Below, piece after piece: positions 10,560-21,380 of a stretch of 64,000 nucleotides of DNA (positions within the stretch are counted from its first letter, which is position 1; every line of letters starts with the position of its first letter). Origin of the DNA: Phoebastria nigripes (Eukaryota > Chordata > Aves > Procellariiformes > Diomedeidae). The position numbers and the translations under genes were made by a program. The stretch is from contig JAYKAV010002397.1 of assembly GCA_035582835.1 (NCBI GenBank), positions 776,525-840,524 on the forward strand, given 5' to 3'. The notes under the pieces were generated by a model. The model searched no databases. It was not told the DNA's origin and was given only the letters and a program-made list of their open reading frames with translations.

Positions 10560-10830
10560 ATTTCAGCAGCGGTGTACCAGAGGCAGAGCCGGGCGGGCTG
10601 CTCTCCCCCCTCCGGCGGGGGGGACGGGGGATTTGCTCCCGGCGGCGGGCTCGGCAGCGGCGCGGGGCGCGGTGCGGGGCGCGGTGCGGTGCGGGGCGCG
10701 CAGGTAGGCGCGGCGGGAGCGGGAGCCGGAGCGGGAGCCGGAGCGGAGCCGCGCTGTCCGCTCCCCCGCCGCGGCCCCGCAGTGACCCCAGCCCGGGGCT
10801 GCGGAGAGGTGAGAGGTGACGCCGCCAGCC
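10560..10830. promoter_or_regulatory. CpG island 4 with GC-rich minisatellite
   Basis: A short, very GC-rich island. Its centre is made of imperfect GCGGTGCGGGGC-like units (10661-10700) and two exact tandem copies of GGGAGCCGGAGC (10721-10732, 10733-10744) followed by a partial copy. The periodic sequence produces repetitive Gly/Ala/Ser/Arg-rich translations that are not evidence of a gene. Confidence 0.65.
10721..10744 (+). repeat. 12-bp GC-rich tandem repeat (two exact copies)
   Basis: GGGAGCCGGAGC occurs twice back to back and is flanked by half-units on both sides. Copy-number polymorphism would be expected. Confidence 0.85.
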
Positions 10831-10839
10831 AGCGCAGAC

Positions 10840-12030
10840 CTGGCCCTTTTAAAGCCACAGCTAATCAGTCCTTTACTAAATTAAAATATAGGAACCAGAG
10901 GGGAAGCAATTTCGTTGTAAAGAATTACCATGCGCGCTCCGAGAACGGAATGGCATTGAAATGAGGACGGTGCTCTCTGCAACGGAGAGATTTGTCACCC
11001 AGGAGCAGTTCGGCTAAGATAAACTATAAAATTATACACACATTGTATAGATCCGATAGATCTGCACGTGTGGGAGATTATGTATCACACACAACAATAA
11101 AATAAGGTTACCGAGTTGTTGAAAAACTTCAGCCCCATAAACTGTACAGCGGGATGATGCTTACGGGACACCAGGCACTGGGTGGTTAATTGCCCACCTA
11201 GCTAAAGACTCAGAATTTCATTATAATATGGGAAGAAATTAAAGTTGAAAAAAGTGATAAATTTTCCTGCCAATTCATTTGTCTTCGATTTCAAGTTATT
11301 CTTTAATCTCTGTAAGGATTAAGGAACTGTGGTATAGGTGTATGTGTACGTGCGTTCAGATGCACCATACACGTATACTATGTACGCATGTGTGTGTGAT
11401 GTAAAAGTGTGTGTAATCCGAGCACATGAACTGGCCCACGAACAGTGGAAAATGATGACAGTTCCATTTTTCCTCTTTAATTAGGAAATATTCCTTGATT
11501 GTCTTGGCACCCATTACTTTTTAATAACTCCATAGAATCGGGAGAAGAAGAATAAATGTCTCCTGCAAGTAATCTGCTATAAAGCAATTATTTTACTAGG
11601 TTAACATGCAATTGCAAGTACAACACAGTAACGGCCATGAATGAGACGCAAAGGGAAAAAATAAAAAATAAAAAATAAAGGCTACTGGAGTAATGATAAT
11701 ATTTGACAGTACATGTACTTCAATGGGTCGCAGTGAGAAATATCTAGCTTTGATAGCATAGCTCTGTTACAGCTCGATTACAAAGAAACTTTCCCTTTTC
11801 ATGTGTTTCAGGCAGCAAAATCCTGGTTTCAGAAGACTGCGAGCCAGTTTCGTGCACACCGATATAATTAATTTAGGTGCAGAGATCACAGATCCGAGGG
11901 AGAAGGAAACGATTGATTTCGCCAGAAAGCGCTTCCCTGACGCAGCCCACGAACAGCCGCCACCCGAGGCAGGTAAGCTGCTGCGTGAAACTATTTTTAA
12001 CTGAACAAAAGACTGAGCAAACATCTGACG
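10840..12030. other. AT-rich inter-island block
   Basis: No gene is supported. The block includes a TG/CG-rich, Z-prone segment at about 11337-11402, repeated AAATAAAA units at about 11655-11680, and a 5' splice-site match CAG|GTAAGC at 11970-11978 preceded by an open stretch from 11801. The latter could be an exon of an unannotated transcript, but no domain or homology is recognised. Confidence 0.5.
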
Positions 12031-12824
12031 TCAGGGAGTAGCATCTCCGGAGGGGGGCGGCGGGCAGCGCTGCGTGGCTGCCGGGCTGCCCGCCCCTGCC
12101 CGCCCGCTGCCCGCCCGCGGGGCCCGGCGCCCCCCCGCAGCGGCGCGGCGGTGCCCGGCGGCCCGGCCCGCGGCCTCGGGGAGGGGGCTGTCGTCCGCCA
12201 GGACCGGGGGAGGGCTGAGGCTGCGGGGCTGCCGGAGGGGTGACGAAGAGCAGGTACGGCGCCCGCGGGGGAAGGTCAGCGGCATCGCTCCTGCCGCAGC
12301 CGGTCTGCAACTTCTGCCTGTGGCTTTGAAAACCGGAGGTTGCTTTTATCCTAGGGGAGTTTGCCGTCTTTACCNGCAAGGCACCCAAAGGCTTCAGGCA
12401 CTCGGCAAGCGGGCACGGCTCCCGGCAGGCTGGGCGCGGTGGCCGTGCGAGACCAGCACATCCGTGGATGTCACCCCGAGCCTCCCGCATCGCCGTGGAC
12501 CAAACTTCTGCTCTGACGTGAACGTGAATAAACACGAGAAACGCTGTGAAGTTCAGCGGTCAGGAGAAGCGCTGGGCTGGCTTTACCGTCAGCGTTTCCC
12601 ATGGGGGTCGTGAAGGCGACCGGCCGCCGTTCCCTGCTAAACTGCCCCTTGGCACAGAGGTGGGGTCCCGGCTCCCAGGAGCGCAGGGGTACTCGCCCCT
12701 CCGGTCCCGGCAGGGAAAGCTCTGACCCTCGCCTCTTTCTAATGACCGTCAACTTTAGAAATCCGCCAGCGGGCCACCGTTTCCTTCGCTTTGAAACACT
12801 CAGCCTTCGCCTCTCCCTCCCTCC

Positions 12825-12983
12825 NNNNNNNNNNNNNNNNNNNNNNNNNNNNNNNNNNNNNNNNNNNNNNNNNNNNNNNNNNNNNNNNNNNNNNNNNNNN
12901 NNNNNNNNNNNNNNNNNNNNNNNNNNNNNNNNNNNNNNNNNNNNNNNNNNNNNNNNNNNNNNNNNNNNNNNNNNNNNNNNNNN
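12825..12983. other. Assembly gap (159 N)
   Basis: Unsequenced bases. The left flank is pyrimidine-only (CTCTCCCTCCCTCC) and the right flank purine-rich (AGGAGGAGGAGGAGG), so the missing piece probably spans a structure-prone GC-rich repeat. The N count may be an estimate. Confidence 0.95.
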
Positions 12984-13456
12984 AGGAGGAGGAGGAGGAA
13001 GGGGAGGGGGGCGATCACCGGGGCGGTGGGGACCTTTCCCGGAGCGGGGGGGGAACCTTTCCCAGAGCGGGCTGCGTGCAGTTGCCGAGAGCCACGGCAA
13101 GCACGAAACGCCGCAGCCCCCGGGCGACCTGTCAGCTCCGCCGGCCCCCCCGGCCCCCGGCTCCCTGCCTCGCCTCTCGCCAGAATCAACACGGAGCTGC
13201 GATCCATTTGGGCGATTTAGTTAAAATAAATAAACCCGCGAAGATTCACTGGCCAGCGATGCCTCATCGACCCGGAGGTTTATTAAGAGGCTCGTTACAG
13301 CCGCGGCTTCAGCCCCTGCTCCGCCGGGGGTGGGTGGGGGGAGGCTGCGGCAGCCCGGCTCGCCCCGGTCCCCCCACACCAGCCCCCCGGCAGGGATCCG
13401 GGCCCCCCGCCGGACAGCCGCCCTCTTCTCACCCCCCAATCCCCGCCGAGCCCACG

Positions 13457-13478
13457 GGGAGGGGAGGGGAGGGGGGGA
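13457..13478 (+). other. G-quadruplex motif with single-base loops
   Basis: GGGG-A-GGGG-A-GGGG-A-GGGGGGG: four G runs with one-base loops, the most stable class of predicted G4. Confidence 0.8.
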
Positions 13479-13559
13479 AGCGGCCCACCCGACGGCTGCC
13501 GCAGAGCACTGTTACTCATCTCCCTGTGTATTTGGGGGAGGGAGAGGAGGGTCGGGAGA

Positions 13560-13760
13560 CATTGTTGTCAGTGGTGATTGTTAACCCAAATAATAATAAT
13601 AAAGAAGAATCGTTACAGCTGGGTGCTGGCTGAATATGGCAATTACTATTATTGCCAATCACGATTAGAAATAATTATCCTGAAAGCACGGAGGGTTCAG
13701 CTGCCAAGGTGTTTTGAATAATCGCTTCAAAATGAACAGCAAAATATTAGGTTCACACAG
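13560..13760. promoter_or_regulatory. Candidate conserved non-coding element with inverted repeat
   Basis: The AT-rich segment right of CpG island 5 contains TGGCAAT (13637-13643) and its exact reverse complement ATTGCCA (13651-13657) separated by 7 bases. It also has homeodomain-like ATTA/TAAT cores and a CCAAT motif (13655-13659). Regulatory role is inferred from motif density only. Confidence 0.35.
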
Positions 13761-13799
13761 AGGGACGACCGCAAACTTTCAGTTGTAGCAGTCGGTAAA

Positions 13800-16700
13800 G
13801 GAGATCTTACCACGGGTGAGCTCTAGTTTACTTGCGAAGCTTCAATTTGTCATCTCTTACAGGTCCGGTGCTGTTTTGTTCCCACACCATCCTGCACGGT
13901 GGCCCTGCCAGAGTGCCCGTCCTGCTCTCCTCCACCACGTTCCCTGAACACACCGGGTGGCCAAGCACCTTCTCAAGGCAGTGGTGCACTGTGCTCGGGT
14001 CCCTTCATCTTAAATAAAAACAAAGCAAGCAGATTACAAGGGATAACGTGGTCCCAGAGTGAAACTCCACTTGCTCTATTTATGTTGTACAACTCTACAC
14101 AGGCCCTCTCAATTCTAGCTGTTTGAAATGATGTGTAACTAGGAAGAGGTCACAGGTGACTGGCAAGTTCAACATACTTAGCTCAATTATCCAAGTTTCA
14201 TTTCCAAACTGTGTTCAATTTGATCTTCCTGCCTCCCTCCAAATTATTTTAGAGAAAAAAAAAAACAAATGAAAGCAGACAATTTAAGCCAAATCCTGTA
14301 TACCGTTATTTATATGCAAAATAATTTTTGTGATATATACTCCCCTTAATGGTTATGGGATGCCAGATCTTTCCAAGTGGATTTACAAACCTAGCCATCA
14401 AATTATTTCAAGGGCAGGCCTATTAGGGACAAAAATAATTATGAACTTTCAGAAGCTTTGTAAAAAAATAAGTTTCTGAATGTTGTCTCTTTAAATTTTA
14501 CTTAAGTTTTGTTTTTAATTTAAGCCTGGAGGCACAGTAGAGAGATATGCAGAGTCTAATAAGGAGTTTGGAAAATAATGTGCTGTAATCCAGTGCCGAG
14601 CTATTTCTCCATAAAATATGGATAAGGAATCAATTCATAAGCGCAAATATCTACTAGGACTGAGTTTTAACATAACATTTCACATGAGCATTCTTACATG
14701 CATTATTAAGGAGATAACAGAAGTGCTTCAAATCAAGCTCTATACTGTCACATCTGGAAATGCTCTTTTCTGTCTAATTTTCATTTTTTTCCCTCGAAAA
14801 AATGTTAGAAGAAAAACCAGTCTGTCCTCTTGTATATTAACTGTTACCATCAGCTTTTAATCAGCAACATGTATAGTTAGATTTACAGAATCCATTCCAT
14901 GTTGCCCCTTTTAGAGAACAGTGAAATGAAGATAGTATCTTTATTCATTTATAGAATCTCATGTTAAAACCAAAACCACACACAAATAGCATATACATTG
15001 CTTTATGCATATAGACAGGCATGTAGATACATAGACACAACACACATACATGGAAACAAGTCATGACCATGTGTTGGAAAACATAATAAAAAGTATCTGT
15101 GCATTTCAGCAGATTCTGTCAGACGTCACCAGATAAGAAGTGGTCTAGGGAAAATTAGTTTAAAATCAGACTCAGCTAATTTCTGAAGGTACTGGAACTA
15201 CAACAAGCTTTGCTATAGTTTGATCACTGTTGGTTTTAAAGGAAGCTCTTTAGGCTTTTCAGTCAAATAAAATGTTACCACTAAGCAATGAAGGGTTAAC
15301 AAACTCCCCACAGGTTGCAAAGAGTTGATACAGGTTTGGGGTTTTTTTTGCTAATGTATAATTTAATGGAATTATATTCTGAGGACAAAGATAAAAGAAG
15401 TCTCTAAGATCTACTACTACTCTTTTTTTTAAAGATAAATATTTTTCCTTTGAATGGAAAGGCAAGAAAAGTATTTTCCAAACAGAAACAGCAAAGATTA
15501 TTTAGGAGAAAAACCATAAGCATTGGGTTTTTTTAATACTCTGGAGTTTTCTGAACAACTCTGATGTACTCACATTCTTATCACAACTATTTTCTTTTTA
15601 CTATTGTAAGTGGATATTCAAGCTAAATTGATGCTTTATGTATATCCTGTCTCAATTTGTAATACACTATTCTCTGTAAGGAGATAATTTGAAAAAAAAA
15701 ATACAAAAAAGAAGAAGCGATACCACTGACAACAATTTACTTAAATTCACAAACCTTGAAATTGATGCATCTCCTATCAATCATAGTCAGAAGCCACAGT
15801 AAAACACATCCAACATTTGTATATCAAAACTGGGACTAAAAAACCACCCTGTTTTGTTCAATTTAAATGTCCTTCAACATGTTGTCATTTTATACGCTGA
15901 TATTACTGGGGGATTTTTACTATGGGTTAGCTTTCTTCTGTCAAACATATGCAAGACAGTAACCTTGCAAAATTAAAGTGCATGCCATTATACTGCACAG
16001 ATGTTTGTTCTCACTCAGTTACTGACAATGAAATACTTATTAAATAATAATAAGGAGATATTGACTTCTCTACTCTGTCGATATGAAGATCTGTTGATCT
16101 GTGAGGTTAATATTGATGAGGCAGAGTGAGGTAAACGTTTCATCAGGAGGGCAAATAAATCCCAATACTGGCATAAAAAACATAAAACCCCCAACCTTGT
16201 ACGTACACAGAAGCTAATCCTTTTTGTATTTATTGGGTATATGAGCACCAGTTCAACCTATCAGCATGCGCAAGCTAATGCTGAAGTAAATCCTTGACAC
16301 TACTTTCAGGAAACGTATTCCAAAAATGTCTATCATAGGTATTTAAAACTAAGCTCAAATGATGCCAAGCACTTAGGGTCTTTAGTCATGCTGCATGTTC
16401 TGTTGCAAATGGCACATTTCCTTTAAGTATTACTGGAAGGCTCTACATACAACCTCAATATTCTTCACATTGAGGGGATTTTTGTTTGAGCAGGAGAAAT
16501 GCTTTTTTTTTTTTTTTTAAATAGGATGAGCTCTCTGTCAAAATATTATTTTTATTTGTTGTCTCATCAAAACGTCGCTGAAAGTTCCCTCTCTTTACCC
16601 TCTGCCACAGAACACAATAGTGTACACGCTTTGAACAATACAAAGAGCCATTTAACTTGATGGGTCTGGCAGAAGAAGCTACTTTCTTGTTCATTATTAT

Positions 16701-19045
16701 CTTTAGATTTTCCTTCATTCTGTTTAAGGGAAGCTCAGAGCTGCCTTTTTTAGAAGAATATTCCATCAATCAGGTAGGTCTCGTGCTTCGACAGCATTAT
16801 TTTAGCATCTTATTTTTAATGTATGGTACTTACACATGTAAGCAATCTGCGTAACTTGCTTCTGGGCTTTTGAATAGAAATTAAAAAGATGTGACCTAAC
16901 ATGTAAGACAATAAGTGTTGGATACAAGCGCCAAAAGATGCACTTGTCAATTTTCCCCTTTCGATTATTAATTAAGGCCTCGATCCTGTGATTAGATTTG
17001 CAGGGGCAAAACACACGTGCAAAGCAGCTCTCCCCATAGTATGACTGTTGACAAGGGAAGAGCTCAGTCACACAGAGCTTACTGTAAGGCAGTGACCTAA
17101 AAATCAAAACATTACTTCAGCTGCCCTTGCCAGAGATCGCAGCCTGGTTTCTAGGGCAGAAGAGCCCTTTCCACAACCTCCTCCCTCGCCTGTCTGTAGC
17201 AGAACTGTTGTGCCTCAGCAGGGAAAGTCGGGCGAGCACTCAGCGCTTTCTCTGCATTACTGTGACATCTTGTTGGTAGGCCGGTGCAGGAAAAAAATCA
17301 CATTATTGCTATTTGAGCTGCTCCTGTTCTGAAGGTGCGAGGCTGGCCATCTGCTGCTCCTTCCAGGGATCATGTAGGGGTCTAATACCTTTTATTTTGT
17401 TGTTTGTAAAATGTGATGAATTTTGTCTGAGAAAGGTAACAAAAACTTTTCTTTTTTTGACCTCATGCTTTCTCGTCCTTCTCATGCCCTTCTCCCCAGC
17501 CCGTGTTCAGCAGAACACTGTTGCTGGTTTCTTTGCACCTCAGGCCGTGATGCTGTTTGAAGACTCCTGTCTCTGCAAATTCCTGCGTTCACCCAAATCT
17601 CTGTTAAAGGCTGTGGGGTTTTGTGTGCTTGTGTTCTGCCGTACTGGCTGCTTTTGACTGTTTTTTAGATATTTTTATCCTTCTATATCTTGAGAAACTT
17701 TCTCCTACAATCACCTGAAATATTTCCCAATTTCTGCGTAATGGTAGTCAGATGGCAGAATCTCTGGGAGGAATGTTTTTGTTCATGGGTACCTTGTTTT
17801 CTACCATTTGGCTGGATGTTCTTAAAAAAAATTCCTTCTAACGCACACGTCAGGTAATCCTGGTAATAAAATCACAAGAAAAAGACACTTTCAAACTTTT
17901 TAACTCACACTGAGATTTTCTCAAAGTTTGCTAACATTTTCAAAAAAACATTTAGGCAATTTAGAGGCACAGATTTTGGTAACCTCAAGGCTCTGGGGCA
18001 GGGCTCCACGTGTACAGATAGAACAACTAGACTAGGGTCTTGTGCTCCAAAACGTCTTTGTATGTATTTATCTGAATGTATTTACCTGAAACAACATTAG
18101 TTTCTCAGATCTTGGGTGTGCAAAAGGATCCAGCAAATAAGTTGAATACTTTTAGTAATATTTATACTTGAGAAGTATTATCATATGACACTATTTCAGT
18201 GCCTGCCTTTGCAAGTGCAAGGTGTATTCTCTGTAAAGTTCACCTTATATACTGAGCTCATTCTTCACTGCACTTTCAAGGCTGGAGATTCTGTACCCGT
18301 GTTTCTTATGTAGCAATAAAGATACTGATGGAACAATTGTTCTGCTACTGCGTTAAGCTGAATAAGAGAAAAAATCAGTAATGACTAGGGTGCTCCCATG
18401 TCTAGTTGTACGCTTCGCAAAATAGATTGCAAGAGAAGGAATAGGCAGCAAACTGTGTAAACTGAGCACAGATAATTCCCATGCTGTGAAAACCCTTCTG
18501 CCTTAAGAACACTAGCAATGAAAAGGTTACAAGAAAGGGGGTAATAAAAATATCAAAAGAAACCAAATAGAAATAGGTTTCTTTGCAAGTAGAGAAGCCA
18601 CTTTCTAATATGGTGGCCTTATATACAAGTACATTTGTCTTCCAGACCCTCTGCTGTTGATTAGAATTCTGATGCCACTGGAGGGGTTACAATTTTGTTG
18701 AGTATCTGGATCTCAATTGCACTGTCAAGGGGTCATTCTTTCTGGTAATAAGGTAGCTAGTGGCCCCTGGGAGAGAAGGAAAACAATTGACTCTTGAAAG
18801 CAGAAACATATACTGAAGTCTAGAGTAGATTTCTGGCAGTGGACCAGGTCTTTTCTCATAGCATTTGTCATTGTAGCAATGAAAAAATTGTGGGAGTTCT
18901 ACAGGCGGCCAAAAAAAGGAAAACAGAGCACAACGACAACAAAAAAAGAGCTAGATGTAATTTTTTTTGGAATTATATTTAAGAGCAGGTTGTTTTTTGT
19001 TTGTCACACTGTTGGTTCACTTGTTAAAGATGTGGATCCCATTAG
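13800..19045. other. Intergenic DNA, no gene recognised
   Basis: AT-rich sequence with only short, stop-bounded open frames and no protein domain. Small features are a T run at 16503-16518 and a weak inverted repeat near 17890-17930. Nothing here supports an RNA gene or a recognisable transposable element. Confidence 0.65.
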
Positions 19046-19049
19046 ATAG

Positions 19050-19175
19050 AAATATGTTGCTTATTTTAAAGCAAATGATTATCAAATGACTACACTTCAA
19101 AACATTTTTTTGCTTTAATTTGAAGTGAAGTCATTTGAGTTTGAAACATATGCCTTTGCTAAATGCAGAATATTT
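19050..19175. repeat. 126-nt imperfect hairpin (MITE-like or miRNA-precursor-like)
   Basis: The core arms are 19082-19101 and 19119-19138. They pair at 19 of 20 positions (one A-A mismatch at 19092/19128) around a 17-nt loop. Outside the core, 19050-19060 and 19165-19175 and the intervening AGCAAA segments also align as inverted copies with gaps, extending the fold to about 126 nt. I recognise neither a known MITE family nor a known miRNA. It could be a decayed palindromic DNA-transposon remnant or a hairpin RNA locus. Confidence 0.6.
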
Positions 19176-21330
19176 TGTTGCCAAAACCAGACAACTTCAT
19201 TTTGAGTCCACTGCTTGCAAGCATTGTTGATCCTGGATGTCACTGACAATATGAGTCTTGGCAATAAGTCTTTACAGAGGTCAGCAGTAAAGTTTCGCTT
19301 ATTACCACTAGGCTTTTTTATTATTATTATTCTATCAGGTCAAAATGGTCTCAGCATATAATCATACTCAACCAGAACAAATGCAATATTGCATTTGATT
19401 GGCTCTGGAAGTATTATTCCACTTCATACAACTGGATAAAGCTCGCTGCTTAAAAATAATTTATCCTGAGATCTGCGTGTAAAGGTTTTCCGCATCTTTC
19501 TGAAAACTGGCTTCATTATTTCACAGGCTATGTTACCAGGCTGTTTTTCTTTGTTGTAATATAAGCATACATAAACCATGCATGCATACGTGTGTATGCA
19601 TACCACCACACAAACACACCACTGGCACTATATGTAATTTGACTTAAGATTTATATTATACTTGCAAGATTTTAAAGTGGATTTCAAATTTATTACAAGC
19701 CCCAGCATTGCAGCTGATATACGTGGATTTATCCCATCGTTTAACTGAAGTACCCAACTGTAGCAGCTTGAGGCTTCCTCTGTTGTTGATGGAGAAAGGC
19801 AGGCACACCCAGAAATGCACTTCGCCGAAGGTACTTGCCTTTCTTCGCTGGCTACAGAGCAAGTCTAGAGCAAATCTACTCCTAATTTAGAATAAATGGC
19901 TGAAGTGGACTGCAAGGAATCCTTGCTGAAACATGCAGACAAAGTGCCGTATCTTCTGCTGTCACCTACAGATTCTGGGCTGAAAAAGATCTTTCAGTTT
20001 AGCATCTAAAATACCTCATATAGATAATCGTGTGTGAAGCCTTACACAGAAGAAAACTGAACGAAGCATGGGCTTGATCTTTTTTAATTTTAGTTGTCTA
20101 AAATTCAGACATCTAGTCTGTACTGGTCGTCTTCTTTTACTCCATAGTCCACTCATTTAACTCATTTGTCTTAGAACTAGATGAAATATGCTGAGGAGGA
20201 GGATCCTGAGACAAATGTATGGTAGGTGAGATATGACAGGTGGGGGCGCATTCATTACAGAACAAATTTAGATGCCTAAATTAGGAGAGGTGACCTTTGG
20301 ATTAGGATTTTAGGTGCTTAGGTTTCCTTTTAGACAGCTAAAGCAAAGTGAAATGAAATTTTTGCTAAGGGATTTGTGTGACAACATGCAGAGAAGGAGG
20401 CATTTGCAGATTTAGGGTAAAAAAATAGTTCTACTGTTGCCTGGTAAAATCCTGACAACCCCCTGCCTTGTTGCATTAGGTAAAATGGGAAGAACAAAGA
20501 ACATCTTGAAGAAGCCCTGATCTCACACTGCATAGAGTACTGTGCAACAGACTGTGGAAGAGAGAAAGGTGTTACTCCTTAAGTAGTATTAGAGAGGCTG
20601 GCTATAAAAATGACTTTTCCTCATGCTCCTATCTGGGCACAGGGAAATTAGTAATAGACGTTTTCACTTTAACTTCTCTCTCTCTCCCTCTCCCCCCCCC
20701 CCACCTTAGGAAATAGCAGTAGTTTTGTGTTTACATTTCAATATCCAAGAGTGTGACAGGTTTATCTTGTTTATCTCTTTCTCAGCACTGCTCATGGAAA
20801 CTCATTTTCATATAACTATGTTGTCTCATGTTTTATTCCATCATAAAAGCAAATTTAAAAAAGCTCTAGTGTGATTAAAATAACTAATCTTCATTCATTC
20901 TGAAGACCTTTCCTCTGCTCTTTTTTTAGTTAAGACTAATTGCGATGTCTGATGTTATACTTCTTGTAAGGGTGAACTTCTGTCCCAAGCAGATTCTTTT
21001 AACTGGACTTTGTACGGATTTATAATTACATTTATAATTTAGGATCCTAGAATACACCATTTGCTTAAAGAATATGAATGTTACTTTCAGATCTTTTCAT
21101 TTAGAGCATCTGTTGTTGAAGGAACTGAAAGTTTATTTACTCATTAAGTAAAAATTCTCAACAGGTAATATTAAAACCAGTATCTTGCTGTCCAGAATAA
21201 CACAGTAACGGAAAACAAAAATCAAATGCTAAGGTTAGTCATAAGATAAACTAACTGGTGACATGCTCTATTGTGAGCTGAAGCTCTGTGGGATTGTCAA
21301 GAGGAATTAGTTCTTAAGCAAGGTATTTAT

Positions 21331-21380
21331 AGGAACGTAAGACTGGAAGGGACCACCACGGTCACAGAATCATTGTAATA
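21331..21380. repeat. Possible remnant of an ancient interspersed repeat
   Basis: The segment with GACTGGAAGGGACCACCACG followed by GTCACAGAATCAT resembles the GGAAGGGACCTC...GGTCAT signature of old amniote CR1-type tails. Only about 50 bases resemble it, so the call is weak. Confidence 0.3.

Larger units (their letters stand above)
12040..13520. promoter_or_regulatory. CpG island 5 (with internal assembly gap)
   Basis: GC- and CpG-rich DNA on both sides of an unsequenced run (12825-12983). A G-quadruplex motif of four G runs separated by single A residues lies at 13457-13478. No coding domain is recognised in the open frames. The middle (about 12290-12800) is less GC-rich, so this may be two islands. 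Confidence 0.65.

Noticed and set aside
1..14000. MEIS2 promoter and first coding exons within the CpG-island region
   Set aside because: I looked for the conserved MEIS2 N-terminal and homeodomain coding signatures and found none. The orientation relative to CDIN1 also places the 3' end, not the 5' end, on this side.
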